A stretch of DNA of 64,000 nucleotides from Fennellomyces sp. T-0311 (GCA_025266875.1 JALLLT010000040.1:1-64000); one strand, 5' to 3'. Counted from the first letter of the stretch, positions 36,304 through 48,039 are shown. A program made the numbers and translations. The notes: a model not told the origin generated them from the letters alone.

Positions 36304-36819
36304 TTACTTGCGTTGAATACTCATGGTATACCTTGGTTCGTATCGGGATCTCTTTGACAGATCCTGAAAAAAGCAAAGGCCTGGAGGATATCTTTGTCCT
36401 GTATAGGCGTTAGTATCTAATGCCGTACAATTAGATGCAGGATCACTCACGATCTTCAATGGGGCAGAAAGTTGCTCTCCAGCGCGTAGTCCTGCAATAT
36501 TGTACACGTTCACCCAGAAAGTTTGGTCGAAAAGTGGCGGCATCGTTTGGAAGTGGCCTTTGAGGAACCTGCGCACATGAAGGCTCACAATATTCAACGC
36601 GTCTTTGCGGAGGGTTGAGTTGACAATCGCTAAAGCACGGAATTCGAGCTTCTCATTTAATGAGCAACATGATCTAAGACAACGGTGCATGCTTACGATC
36701 AAGTAACGGCACTGCGGTCTAATCAATGACTTTAACGCACAGTTCCGAGTAACTATCCTTTGTTGTAGGTCAAGGAAGCCATTAAATGGCACTCGTTGCG
36801 GGGCATCGTCAGGACTCAT
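36304..36819 (-). CDS. hypothetical protein, unrecognised, probably partial or degenerate
   Basis: An uninterrupted minus frame begins at the ATG 36817-36819 (MSPDDAPQRVPFNGF). It runs about 170 codons, including RKDALNIVSLHVRRFLKGHF and FDQTFWVNVYNIAGLRAG. The composition looks coding (balanced hydrophobic and basic residues), but I recognise no family. An internal stretch between CRYL and FRALAIV could be a retained intron. A further coding-like piece lies at 35980-36130 on the same strand. It could be the remains of a lineage-specific transposon protein. No function is proposed. Confidence 0.3.
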   Translation of the reverse strand: MSPDDAPQRVPFNGFLDLQQRIVTRNCALKSLIRPQCRYLIVSMHRCLRSCCSLNEKLEFRALAIVNSTLRKDALNIVSLHVRRFLKGHFQTMPPLFDQTFWVNVYNIAGLRAGEQLSAPLKIVSDPASNCTALDTNAYTGQRYPPGLCFFQDLSKRSRYEPRYTMSIQRK

Positions 36820-36846
36820 CGGGTTAAACAAAGAAAGAGAACACAC

Positions 36847-37115
36847 AGAGCGCGTAACGAAGCCTTATTTTCTTTCCAAACAAGTTTTATGACCACATTC
36901 TTCACAGTGTCGATGTTTTTTTTCTATCATTATCCGTGAGCTTTATTAATCCTCAACATAATGTTGCTCGATATCATCCACCTTGAGTAGCACAAGACAA
37001 GGAGCGGTGCTTGCTATACCATAAGCGGTCATTGCGTGCTCCTGACACAATGCAAATTCAAGGACACATGTGAAAAGCAGCGCCTGCCTCGAAGATTAGT
37101 GTCAACGATCAGGGT
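36847..37115. other. short intergenic region
   Basis: Nothing recognised. Confidence 0.4.
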
Positions 37116-37428
37116 ATGAATGTGGTTAAGTGCACGATTGCCTATTCTCATCTCTACAAAGCGCATAACACCAAGAAAAAGCCAACAGCCAATGAACTTG
37201 TCAAAGTAAGCGATAACTCATACGACATTACGCCGCATTCCTATTTACCACTACGTAGAGAGGGTTAAAGGGTGCGAAAGACGAGCACCCAGGCATCGAA
37301 CACAAGAAGGTAATTTATATACCTTCTCTTGTGTAAACCGGCCTTGACCTTGAACATTCTTTCGATGTTTTAGGCGTTTGCCAAAGCCGTACGAAGATTC
37401 TTGAGCTTTTGCACTCGATCCAAGGGTA
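37116..37428 (+). CDS. possible small YABBY/HMG-like protein
   Basis: Three short exons with good splice sites join in frame. The first (ATG at 37116) is MNVVKCTIAYSHLYKAHNTK onward to GTAAGC. The second is RGLKGAKDEHPGIEHKK, ending at GTAATT. The third begins after TTTTAG with AFAKAVRRFLSFCTRSKG. The pattern of an aromatic N-terminal helix, then K-x-x-HPGI-x-HKKAF, resembles the short YABBY/HMG-box-like motif found in small fungal chromatin-type proteins. The 3' end is uncertain (a possible donor GGTAAC at 37428, otherwise a stop near 37480). The call rests on motif resemblance by eye only. Confidence 0.3.
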
Positions 37429-37665
37429 ACCAGTTTTATGTAGTTTCTCAGCTATGCAAAAAAGAAGTACATAGCTTTTATTGATGGGCCACTCATTTGT
37501 ATTGCATCAGTATAGGGATAAGGCTTGTGATCATCCATGCACACCAAGAGTGCTTATATTTCTCAAAATAAATTGACAAATAGCTCATTTTCGCAAGACC
37601 TCTCGTGTTAATTTTGACATGCAAAATATGAGGCCTTCTCAAGCCAAAAACTGCCGGTATGATAC

Positions 37666-37922
37666 TCATGGGTAACCGCCATCTTTGCCTTTGATTCGGT
37701 TCTGAATACCCAAAAAGTATTTCGCGAGTATGCTGTATTTTTTTTCCCTGTAGGCTTGATCGTCATCATTGAGAGCCTGTGTATCAACCGGGATTGGATC
37801 ATCATCGCCCTCTACACCAGCATTATCGTTGCCATTACTTTCATCTTCCTCTTGTTTGTGCTTCCTGGAAGTTTGCCAGGACCTCGGCGCTTTTGTTTTG
37901 AAGGCTGATCAGGGTTATTCAT
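37666..37922 (-). pseudogene. AT-hook-like acidic protein, frame-broken
   Basis: From an ATG at 37920-37922 the minus strand reads MNNPDQPSKQKRRGPGKLPG and STNK, an AT-hook-like basic motif. That frame soon becomes poor and stops. Two bases further on, another frame continues sensibly as EEDESNGNDN, AGVEGDDDPIPVDTQAL and KKYSILAKYFLGIQNRIKG to a TGA at 37666-37668. A basic DNA-binding motif followed by an acidic stretch makes one coherent small protein if a single base is missing near 37850. No family is assigned beyond the motif. Confidence 0.35.
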
Positions 37923-38237
37923 ACGTGTATTGGTCGAATATGGAGGAGGTAAACCGAGTGGAAAAAAGTGCAAGGCAAAGAACCCGTGTCAAAAATGTTA
38001 TCGCCAACAGCAACAATCAAAACGTCAAACGATTTTTCCATGCGCATATGCGCTACACAAGGGCAACACAAGGTACCCAAACGCGAACAGCCCCGACGTT
38101 AACTTCCAATATTATTGGACACTCTCACACTATAGCTCCAGAGAGCAGGCTGCTTAACATTTAATATCATTGGATCGGTGTCTACCCCAGCAGCTTGAAT
38201 TTTTAGAAGCTGGGCTTCTTCTGTCCGTGCTATTTAA

Positions 38238-39450
38238 ATGAGTCTCGACACCGATTTCTCTGCTGTCATCTTTAGCAAAGATCTGCCCCAGTCATCCTTT
38301 GTTGGGGAATCTCCCAAATCGCTCTCTGCTGCAAAATTTACCAATGCACCTCGTACACTTTTCGATGAAATAGGACGCGATCTGAACGAAGATCGCGACG
38401 CTGTCGTAAGATTCCATAACGCCTGGATCCATTGGAAACTCTTAGCTCATGCAAGTACACAAATAGTCCTCATACGATCGAACACAACAATACGGTGTGG
38501 ATTCAGAGGTTTGTTACTTTACGATACCATTATATGAGTCGGGAAAGCTCAGTTCATTCTAGTAGTTTTCATGGAAATCCCTTGTTCGGCGTCTACGTGA
38601 AGAAAATGCCAGCTTACTTAGCACCATAAAGTCAACCAGAACCGAATTATCAGAAGCACTACACGATAAGGAGCGCTTAGAAAATATCGTGGACCGGCAA
38701 GAGACTATGATTCAGACGTTGCAGGATGAACTGGATCGATGTCGGCCGATAATCAATGTATGGATTGACTTGAAAGTATCCATGGTGATGTTTATGATAT
38801 TTGCTTGGACAGGAAGATGAAAATGAACATGGTGCAATACAGACAAAGGAGCCGGATGCACGATTGGAAAATTTGATGGAACGGAAAGCACGACTGATAG
38901 AACAAAGAAATATGGACGGCGATCATTCGAAAAATTTATCGCCATCGCCGCTATCTCCCTTTCCAACGCATGTTTGTATCTGTCATTCTCTTTGCGCGAC
39001 CGTCGCAGACTTACACCAACTTGCATAGCACCCATCACAGTCTGCTCCATCTGAAAACGGTACATCCACTGACCGCTTGGTCGTTGCTCTACAAGACGCA
39101 CAGGAAGGGTATGCAATTGAGCGTCGCAGGAGAGCCGAACTTGGTAGGCATGGTAGAAAGCTGTGCAGTGAATTTTTGGTAACCATGGACCTTTCCAGCC
39201 TTCCAAAAACGGTATTTGTTGCTGGTAAACAAAGCTCTAGAGTCACGGTAACTGATAATCCGTTTTGTGGGTGGCATACATTAACGGCTATGTGTGTAGT
39301 GAATCGCAAACGCTGGAGTTTTTGGAGGATTTGGGTATCGCGCATCATGTTCATAAACAGACATTAACGCCAGCTGCAAAATGGCGTGCTTGTGTTAGCG
39401 CAGTGATAGCAGCACATAGATTCAGGCAAGTGGCAATCGCTATATACTGA
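38238..39450 (+). CDS. PACT-domain (pericentrin/AKAP-450 centrosomal targeting) coiled-coil protein
   Basis: Predicted spindle-pole-body/centrosome anchor. Six exons (38238-38450, 38566-38757, 38813-38971, 39029-39143, 39199-39247, 39300-39450) keep phase throughout and sum to 879 nt, 292 residues. The N-terminal 70 residues are non-helical, Ser/Lys-rich. Residues about 72-155 and 185-220 are heptad-like coiled coil (LVRRLREENASLLSTI, ERLENIVDRQETMIQTLQDEL). The C-terminus ELAFQKRYLLLVNKALESR, then KWRACVSAVIAAHRFRQV, matches the two conserved helices of the PACT domain. Intron 1 starts with GC (GCAAGT) and ends TAG. Pericentrins are normally over 1000 residues, so this is a very compact member. 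No other gene nearby is linked in function. Confidence 0.82.
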
Positions 39451-41402
39451 ATTATTTAAGGCTAATACGCCCCACTATAGGAGATACATACCTGAATGAA
39501 AATAAGTTATACCCATGTTTTTAAGTTTTACAATAGAAGTGGATTATGAGCGAAGACTGCATTAAAGACGCATTTTTTTCGGCAACTTTATCCTGAATAT
39601 AAATACGTTTGTGAGAAACTGTATCATTTAGTCAAGTTAATGAAAAGTATACTATATATGATTCTGCTCATATACCTGACCAAAACAGCTAATACTTTCG
39701 TGAAATTAGCGTTAGTTGACGCTGAACTGGAAAAGCCATCAATAAGGTAAATGCATCGTACGGATATATGGGTTGGCCATCGCGAGAATTACGATTACAA
39801 CCTTTTGATATGTCAAAATTCATCTGACTAAGTCCATGCGTTGTAATCGATATATATGGCTTCCTTTTGGGTTTCCAGGTCATTGGCAAGTGATCGCCTC
39901 AATTTTAGCTGGCGATCAGGTCAGAGCAGAAGCATGTGCTGTTGGAGTCCCTTGTCGTTTCTGAGATCAATCCCCAACATTTGTGTTGCCGGAGCTTGCC
40001 CCTCCCCCACCACCACCATTGATCATGGATATTATATCTGCACAAAAAATGATAATCTTTGTCATTGTCGGTATATGCCTTGTGTCTATATGATAGATAT
40101 TTATTCGAGGGATCCCCATACCAAACAAAGCGACTAACACATAATTCGTATAGATATCAAGCAACGTACAGTAACTTGTATGTTCCCAAAGCAGGGATGA
40201 TATCAGTGGCCTAGAAACTTGGATGTCCACGCCCACTTACCACATTTAAGCAATTACCCCGCTGTGGCGATAGGCTTTTTATAGAACTCTCGTTAATGCC
40301 CATCGACATGGTTTCTTAATATATAGTACTTGTTCTGATTAGCTTTAGGACGCTTCCAGTGAATATCTTGTTTCCTTTACACTAGGAAGCTAATGGTGGC
40401 TCAGGAAAGAAGCTAGTACCTTACTTCATATGATGTCGTCTTTTTGTTTATTTTGACGTAGTTGCGACGTGGAAGTGAGCGAAAATGTAATTCCTGTTGA
40501 ATACTTGGAGCTAATGGACAGTTTATAAGCTACTTTGAAAGCATTTGAAAACAGTGCTGAATTTCTCATTTTTCGTACCTTACCTAAGCTTCTTCTCATC
40601 ATGCTCACGCTTTCGTACTGTTCTTCTTTACCTTCCTCTTCTTACGTACCAGTCTTTGTAAAATATTTTCGTTCAACTGGGCTCTCGTTCCTTTACTTGT
40701 TCTATTGTCGTATTATACTACGGATCTTCCTCATGTCGTTTCGGCGATCCTTGTCTTCCTCTACTTTGGCATGTTAATATTGCTTATCATTTTTATTGGT
40801 ATCAACCTTATCACTTTCATTGACTTCAAGGCTCCTTGTGATCCTAAGTAAAAGAATTCAAGGATAATGGACCTCAGAAAGAGGTATTGAACGATTCGGA
40901 GAACTGGATTTATCAGAAGCGCTTCCTTCAAGGCAGCATGTCCGAACCCACAAAGAACCAGACATAGTGTGGTTACCTTTATATTATCAAGTAGCACCAT
41001 CTCTCTGGCATTAAGCCTCCGGAGTTTCTTTTCTTTCTCGTATACTGTATCACCATCTTTTCCAGCCCTGCCTGTCTCTTACCGATTAGGGTTTTTTCAG
41101 ACATGGCATCCGCTCTATCTTATATATCTAGATATTCGTACCCCAAGGAAGCAATCACATACCTACAGGAGCAGGTCCACAAGTCTTCGATAATAAAATC
41201 AATGCTTTTCAACTATCAGAAACGCTTATCCGCACATCAATATCTGCAAGTGCACCAAGGTCGGCGTCTGTCATTCCGTCACAGTCATCGCATTGTATTT
41301 CTTTCCGAAAAAACTTTTGGGCTTGCGCTGAAAGATACTCGAAAAGTCGTTGGAGTTCTACACCTGGTTGTTTATACCTGACCGACAGCTGGCGAAGGTA
41401 TT
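39451..41402. other. intergenic region
   Basis: AT-rich with short frames. One hydrophobic plus frame (40535-40777) has an ATG but no recognisable motif. No gene or repeat is supported. Confidence 0.45.
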
Positions 41403-42975
41403 TCAGCTCGGCGACTGATGTGGAAAGTACACGAACGATATATCATCGAAGGTAACACAGACGTCCTCCACATTAGGGTACGATTCGAGCAATCTTGATA
41501 GTTGGCTTATAGCGTGGTCATCGGAATCATCCAAAGAAAGTATAAGTGTTTTTACCTGGAGGTATGGATGACAAACCAAAGATTCCCAGTGCTCTAGCTC
41601 CATCGTTTCGGCGGAATGAATATCCACCCCCGGACTCAGTACTTGCAGCGTATGTTTCCACTTGTCCCACATTGGTTCTAAACCTTGTAGCTCGCTGATC
41701 CCGGTGTCTGAAAGGTACACAAGATAGTCAATGCATTCATTCACTTTCCATGTTCGTTTATTTTTGGCGGGACCATCGAAGGACATGGGCGAAGAGAAAA
41801 AGGCGTGTCGTCGATATTGAATGTCGCAAGTTGTAAGCAATGTTCCGAAACTAATTCAAGAATATCAAGTGTACAATGTGCTACGCCGAGATACTTTAAT
41901 TGAGGGCATCGGAGGATAAGCTGTGTCAAAAAACCTCACTGTCGTTGCCGGCCGATCATATCGAAAGTGCTTCCAGTTGAAGTGCATTCAGGATCGGGGT
42001 TTGAGATGGCCGACACTGAATATTCGGTCCACTGTATTGAATAGCAAGAGGCTTTAGATTCTTCTAGGCTCCAAGATATCGTCGAGCACCAACACGTTGT
42101 TTTGCCTCCCCATAAAACCCGGGGTGATATCAAGATCCAGCTCAGCTATTTGGTCCTCAAGTGCTGACATCAGACGCAGCGGGATATTAGACAGGATATC
42201 CCCTAATTGATACGTCAATTACCCGCCATCCAGTGCCTATAAAACTTACTGTCTAACAATTTTGTAGCGGACTGAAGCGCACCCTGTGCCGCTAGCCTTC
42301 TGAATGCCTGGCTCTGGTGCTTTGGTAGGTTCTTGATGTTGAGCTCTTCCACATAATTGTATACTGACGGTAACAGCTGAAACGCGACATTTGCACCTTT
42401 GTTGTATTTAACAACTTCCCATAACTGTGCACACCCCAACACTGATGCACGCCACTTCCTGGACATCATTGTCCAGCCGAAAATCTCTTTATTCCCGACA
42501 TTCATGTCGCGCAGCCACCCAAGGATTGTTGTACTGATCTCTAAAGGTAAGACCGCTATGAAATCTACCTTCGTCTCTAACACTCATTTCGCTGCTTTTC
42601 GTTGTTCATAGAGTGTGGATATTCGGATAGGAGTACTGAACGTAGGCCTTTCTCGAGTACATCGATAGCTAACTCTGGCTTTTGATGATCAGTATGCAGC
42701 TGGCTGGCGAGGGTGTAAAGCTGACCTGAGGTTAGGTACGTGTCAATAGCTCTGGACGCGTTTGCTATTGCTTTGAAGACCTTTGCTTGACTTCCCAACG
42801 CTTGGGTACAAATGGCGAGTATGTTGGTACAAATTTCATCGAGTTCGTTCAACATTGTCATTGCTTGCTGGATCGTTTCGCTGGTGTCGATTTCACCGGA
42901 GTCAAGGTAATTGATTGCACTGTTGATCTCTCCCAATCCATTGTCGAAGGGATTTTCGCCTGCATTGAAACGCAT
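41403..42975 (-). pseudogene. F-box/LRR protein gene broken by several frame changes
   Basis: From the ATG at 42973-42975 the minus strand encodes a TPR-like helical N-terminus (AIDTYLTSGQLYTLASQL), then an F-box (DFIAVLPLEISTTILGWL, WRASVLGCAQLW). After one normal intron (about 42186-42240) leucine-rich stretches follow (LTQLILRCPQLKYLGVAHC, HPYLQVKTLILSLDDSDD) to the stop at 41403. F-box proteins select substrates for SCF ubiquitin ligases. Continuity requires frame changes near 42580, 42060, 41940 and 41760. Each is a shift of +2, as if one base were lost, and in-frame stops occur at the joins. One join could be an intron with a weak GTTCAG donor, but not all. Most likely a decaying gene. 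Confidence 0.7.
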
Positions 42976-43274
42976 TGAATGATTGGCGGTTGAGATGTCG
43001 ACAACCTTCGTTTTATCATTGTGTAAAAATAAAATAGCCTGATAGGGTTGGTGGTATCGCTGAACAATAGTATACGTGTGTTACCTGATTCGCTAATCCC
43101 AAGGCAACAAAGTGATTGACATTATCTATCACACGCTCATATCATCCTGTAGATCTCAATGTTATCCTTGACATCTGACTGAAGTAACGACGAGTGCTCT
43201 GAAAAGCTAGATCAATTTTTTTTAATGTTAACATTTCTACGTAACGGATCAACAAGTTGCAAAAAGACAACTCT

Positions 43275-43450
43275 ATCTAACCATTTACAAAAAAGCGTGC
43301 AGCACTCCTAGCCGTGATGCCCATCACCCATCAAGAGCATCGCGTTTACAGGGATCGCCACGAGGAGGCGATGCTGCGTCGATCCCCGACCACATCCTGA
43401 CTCCCCACAGGATTTCGTACATGGCCGCCTGCTCACCATGTACTTGGAAC
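43275..43450 (+). repeat. dispersed repeat, copy 1
   Basis: Shares with 49530-49680 an ATTTACAAAA start, GTGCAGCACTC against GTACAGCATTC, and a best block GAGGCGATGCTGCGTCGATC against AAGGCGGTGCTGCTTCTATC followed by CCC. It forms the left part of the GC-richer island. Family unknown. Confidence 0.45.
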
Positions 43451-44950
43451 GGTCCCCAGGCCTTACGACACTGGGATTTTGGCAGCTATTCCAGAGGAAG
43501 GGTTAACGTAAGCTTGCAGCAGACCCACTGAAGCCACGCCAGCTCCCGAAGAAGGCTTTGCCCATCGAAACGACGAGCACCCTATCCACTGGCTGCGAGG
43601 CCCGTTTCGCGCCAACATCTCCTTCTTGATGGTTGCTGAACAGCTGGGAGCGGATCCAGGAGCACTTACTTGAGTTCAACCTGCGATATAAAAGAGGCTT
43701 TCGCCCCCAATATATACTATTATGCAGGGAAGAGCTAAAGGTAAAGTTTTACAGGACGGCGTCATCTGTGCGTCGGCAGACTGGTATAAACGTTGAGCGT
43801 CTGCGCTTTGTGCTAAGGGGCCAGGGAAGAGAGGGGTCAATCTTTTGGCGCGCCTTCAGAGTCAGTGATCCCGATGGAAACGGTCGCTTTCTCGCGCGCA
43901 CTGAATCGGAGCTGTGTCTTGATCAGCAAACCGGGAGAGTTGGCAATCGGCATGGCAGTCTACAACAGAAGAAAGTAGTTTCTACTTGAATGACGCGGAC
44001 ATTCGAGGCATTTTACCCTTTGTGCGTGAATGCGTGCGATGCTAAAAGAATGAATGCGAAGGCAAAGAAACAATGAGGAACGAGGGCTGCGGCTGCAGAC
44101 TCCGGTGTATTCCCGGTTGCATGGTTGTAAATTGGCCGCAGCAATCAGATCATATTGCTTGGCCTGCTAATCCAAAAATGGAAGGCTCTCTCACAATACA
44201 AAGATCGCGGTCCACTGACAAGAGCACCCATTCTGGTCGACTCGGCTCATTATATTTGAAACAAGCATTTTTTGGGCTTTCTTACGACACTCGTTACGTG
44301 TCTCTACGTTATCCCTACGCGAAGCTGGTTTCCAGCGCGACCCGATGCTATGGACAACACATACAGTGGGCCTTGGATCTTGATTGGCCGCGTGACGTTG
44401 CCAAGTTGCTTTAAATCCGGCTGCTTGGTAGCGACGCGCTTCTTTCCTTAACACGCTCCACCCCTTCCTTTGATCTACTTGCTCAATCTTTGCTGTTTCT
44501 CTGGCACACCCCGTCGCATTCCCGTTCACTTGCTGCACAAGCTCAGCGGCTCTATCTCCCAATGCCACTTTTGCATTGGCGCTTTCCCCCCTTTTTTTCA
44601 TAGCGCCGCCACTGTCATGAGCCAGCGAACCCGCCCTCTCAGGTAACGAGACTAACGATAGCACGGCTCATGGCTGTGCAACGGCGCAAGTGGAGGGTAA
44701 CTTCCGCGTGCGTGGAGGCCCCGTTGAAGCGAGTTTCTTTCTGCAACCCCAGTCCTGGGTATGCATTTTAGTCGGGATTTCCTGGCGTCTTGGGTTTGTC
44801 GCAACTGCCAGCCCGTGGGACCAAAAGACCGGGGAACGTTCCAGCTCGGAAGGGTTCGCGCACACAGAGAGATCTAGCTGGGCTCTCCACTGGCTCAAAT
44901 CTCCTTAGAGCCTCATACGGTCCACTCTGTGGTTGGGCACAGGGATAAGC

Positions 44951-45057
44951 GGCTCGTATCGTAAGTAGAAACTACCGAACCTGCAGGCGACCTTGAAAAA
45001 GGGCGCTCGTATCGTAAGTAGAACCTACCGGTCCTGCGGGCTACCTTGGAAAAAGGC
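44951..45057. repeat. 53-bp tandem repeat, two copies
   Basis: Both units start CTCGTATCGTAAGTAGAA, and both contain CTACCG, CCTGC and a terminal GACCTTGAAAAAGG or TACCTTGGAAAAAGG. They differ at roughly ten positions. They sit near the right edge of the GC-richer island, as promoter-type or subterminal repeats of mobile elements often do (inference). Confidence 0.7.
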
Positions 45058-45726
45058 GCATTCTATTTTACTCCCCCTTGGACTATCCGATGATCCGTCA
45101 GCTACTTTCTGACTGTGAGGATAGGGAGTCAACGCAGTGCTGCTTCTACGTAGCGACTCCTAGACAGCTTTTGCTGACCAGACGCACTGCAAGCACAAGA
45201 AATGCGATCGACTGAGACAAGGCTCAGATGGAAGGAAAGGACATGGATGAGTATGTGATACGTTAGAATAATGGCTGTATATAATCTTTGTATCCGAATA
45301 ATAATACTTGTCTGCAAAAATTGTACACACGCAACACATTCTTTCTATTCAAAAGATGCAGAGTCTATAACATCCATGTGTAGCCTTAACAGTGAAGCGT
45401 AACGATTGTCACCGTCAGGTCCTGTTGGCTTTCCGTTCGAGTAGCCCAACCATTTGATACGCTCAGGGACAACGGGCAGTAAACAATTCATTCCAAGGGG
45501 AGTGTACAGATTATGCGTTGCTAAAAAGAGCTACTTTTGTGTGGCAATTGATAATTTGACTAGACCATGATATGACAACGCATAACTACGCACAGCCGAA
45601 ATTCACAGTATGCTAATCCATAATGATTGGTCTGTAGAGCATGCCACTGAGACAAATTGGCTTCTTTCAGATGTTCGTCTGAACTTTTCTGTCCGCTATT
45701 GCTACATAGATATAAATGATCTGAAT

Positions 45727-47951
45727 TTACAACTTTGCATTCATAAGCTGGGCAATCTTTAATGATTGCCTAACCCCCAGTTCGAGCATAATTTCTTCTG
45801 ATCCACCAGGGATGGCGAATGCGCGCACTTCACGATAAAGACGTTCAATTTTTTCACCTTGGCCACCTATTTTAGAAGGATCGCTACTATCAGTAATACA
45901 GTTATACCTTTTTCACTTGGCATATAGAACGTACCTCGGGTATATGCCAACCCACCAAATATCTGTGCAGCCTCACGAGCACAATATTCAACCGTTTGCG
46001 TTGCCTGTGCCTTGCACACTAAATCCCGTAACTTTAGCAGCAATTTATTATTAAAAGAATCGTAACTTACGAGCAATGTTACCACCGAGCCGGATGGCCT
46101 GTATCTCTTTTGGCATATGCTTACTCTGGTATGCAAGGATTTCCATCCATGCGTGCGTAGCTTCAACCTGTCGAATCATGTGTGCAAGCTTATTGCGGAT
46201 CACCGGGTGATCAATTAAACGCTTGCCAAAAGTCTTGCGCTTGTGAGCATACTATATAAAAGAGATCTCAGGACATGAGGTTTTTTAAGTATAGGTGTAT
46301 TCGTGAACTTTTACCTTAAGGCACTCTTCAATACAAACACGAGCCGAGCGGTTGGCTTGGACAATAATACCCATACGTTCGCCGTTAAAGTTACTATATG
46401 TACCCCAAAATGGATAAAGTAGATTAGTATATCTTTCATTTGGTTCTATACAGACAAGTAGTAGCAGAAAAAATCTCACGCCATAATGTAACGGAAAGCA
46501 TGATTCTCTTGACCGATCAAATTGACCTTGGGAACTTTGACATCTTCAAATGTAACATAGGCAGTACCGGATGGCCATGCACCAGAGCAGTATATCCGTC
46601 GCGTAGCAACGCCTGGCATGCTGCGCTCAATGAGCAAAAAAGAAATTCCCTCGGCACCAGGACTACCAGTTCGAACAGCTACTGTAAAATAATCGGCGAA
46701 AAATCCATTGGTAATCCATTTCTTCTCGCCGTTGACAAGGTAATGATCACCCATATCCTTAGCCTCGGTTTGCAAATTGGCAACATCAGAGCCACCACTG
46801 GGCTCAGTAATGGCTAAGCAGATGAACTTTTTCCCTGCCAATACCTCGGGAACTACTTTCTTCTTTAGATAATCGGAGCCATGCTTAAAGTGGAAAAAGT
46901 TAATAAGTCCATTCAGACTTTTGCAAAACATCAGAATTACCGAAACCACAGGTGGTAGGCCGACACCGAGACCACCAACCAAGCCCCAACTAACCTGTCA
47001 AGGCTCTAATTAATTCCGCTGTCATCGCATATGCATAAAACTTTGTATACCCCACTGGATCCACAGCGCGTTATTTCATCGGTTACTATGATACCGTGGA
47101 AAGTATCCCATTCTTCACGCGTTATACCGGCTGGAAGGCCATAAGGAGCAAGCTCAGGAGGAGCAAAACTGCCTGCGGCCGTCATAATACCAGCTTTAGC
47201 GGCTTTTTCATAGAGCTCCTTGGGCAATGCCATTGCTTCATTCCACTCATGGGTGTATGGCATTATCTCCTTCTCAACAAACTCGCGCATAAACTTGCGT
47301 AGCTTACGATGGGAATCATTATAGAACGGACTAAAGTAAGATGATATTTAATGAGATATTTTGCATTCACACAAGAAGCATTATACGCACCTATACCAGT
47401 CTTGGTACCTGACGGTACACACAGTGAACCGAACTGAAACATTAACAATAGATTTTCCACAGAGTTACTACCTTTGGTACATACCACATTGGATCACCAT
47501 ATGGAACCATGTCTCCAAAAGTCTCTCCGACCTGAAGAGGCGATCTTTCCTCTTCTTCGTTGTTAGTCTTGACCTCCTCGACACCAGTGTCGATTTCGCC
47601 AATTAGGAGTTTAGGGCCATACGTTTTGAGTACGGTGGGGTTGTGGAAAGCTTTGAACTGCACAGTTGCATCTGTACCAGATGCCTTGGAAAGGATTTTT
47701 TTGCCGCCTGCATAAAGAACATAAGTACCTCTATATATCGCTTTTTTTTTCAAATTATAAAGAGAGCGATTTACCAGGATGATCATTCAAAAAGCTGGTA
47801 ACGTCGTAGACTTTGTTTTCAACAATGATCCAGCTGATGATAGAAGCACATGAGTTAGCCACTGAGTGAATCGAACATACTGTACTTTTACTCACCAATC
47901 GTTAGGAGCTGTGTGTTTTGCAACTTCTTCAATAGTAAATCTTTTCAACAT
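45727..47951 (-). CDS. acyl-CoA dehydrogenase with N-terminal cytochrome b5 domain, copy 1
   Basis: Flavoenzyme expected to introduce the 2,3 double bond in acyl-CoA. The ATG is at 47949-47951 (MLKRFTIEEVAKHTAPND), the stop TAA at 45727-45729. The cytochrome b5 domain comes first: [23 protein letters not shown] with the first heme His in HPGG and the second in FKAFHNP. A linker with an acidic run (NNEEEE) follows, then the ACAD fold: FICLAITEPSGGSDVANL (signature 1), DHYLVNGEKKWITNGFFADY, ECLK and KRKTFGKRLIDHPVIRNKLAHM. The end is AFAIPGGSEEIMLELGVRQ with the catalytic-type Glu, and the C-terminus NAKL is a peroxisomal PTS1. Many introns of 50-75 nt. Paralogue of the gene at 50.7 kb. Confidence 0.93.
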
Positions 47952-48039
47952 ACGTATTTCCGTACAGTACTTCCAATGGCAAAGTAGAAAAGAAAGCGAT
48001 GGGAACGAATAAATGTCGAAATTAAATAGCACATTGTCG

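Larger units (their letters stand above)
42976..45726. other. intergenic region with a GC-richer island (about 43290-45120)
   Basis: From about 43.3 to 45.1 kb the sequence is visibly richer in G and C than anything else in the window, and it has unusually long overlapping frames on both strands (plus 43633-43989 and 44073-44414; minus 44191-44664 and 44668-44898). None has a recognisable domain. It includes a 53-bp tandem repeat (44951-45057), and its left edge resembles 49530-49720. It may be an inserted element of unknown type or transferred DNA. The flanks (42976-43290 and 45120-45726) show nothing. Confidence 0.5.

Noticed and set aside
40535..40777. 80-codon hydrophobic plus frame
   Set aside because: It has an ATG but no family resemblance; the residue pattern fits T-rich DNA.
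42570..42640. A 65-nt intron (GTTCAG...TGTTAG) that would repair the first F-box frame change
   Set aside because: The donor is poor, it would remove a linker that looks coding, and three further frame changes remain unexplained, so a decaying gene is preferred.
43040..43070. GGTGGTATCGCTGAA, resembling the inverted end of the solo LTRs
   Set aside because: Similarity covers only about 13 bases and stops there, with no TATA core or target duplication, so it is not called an LTR.
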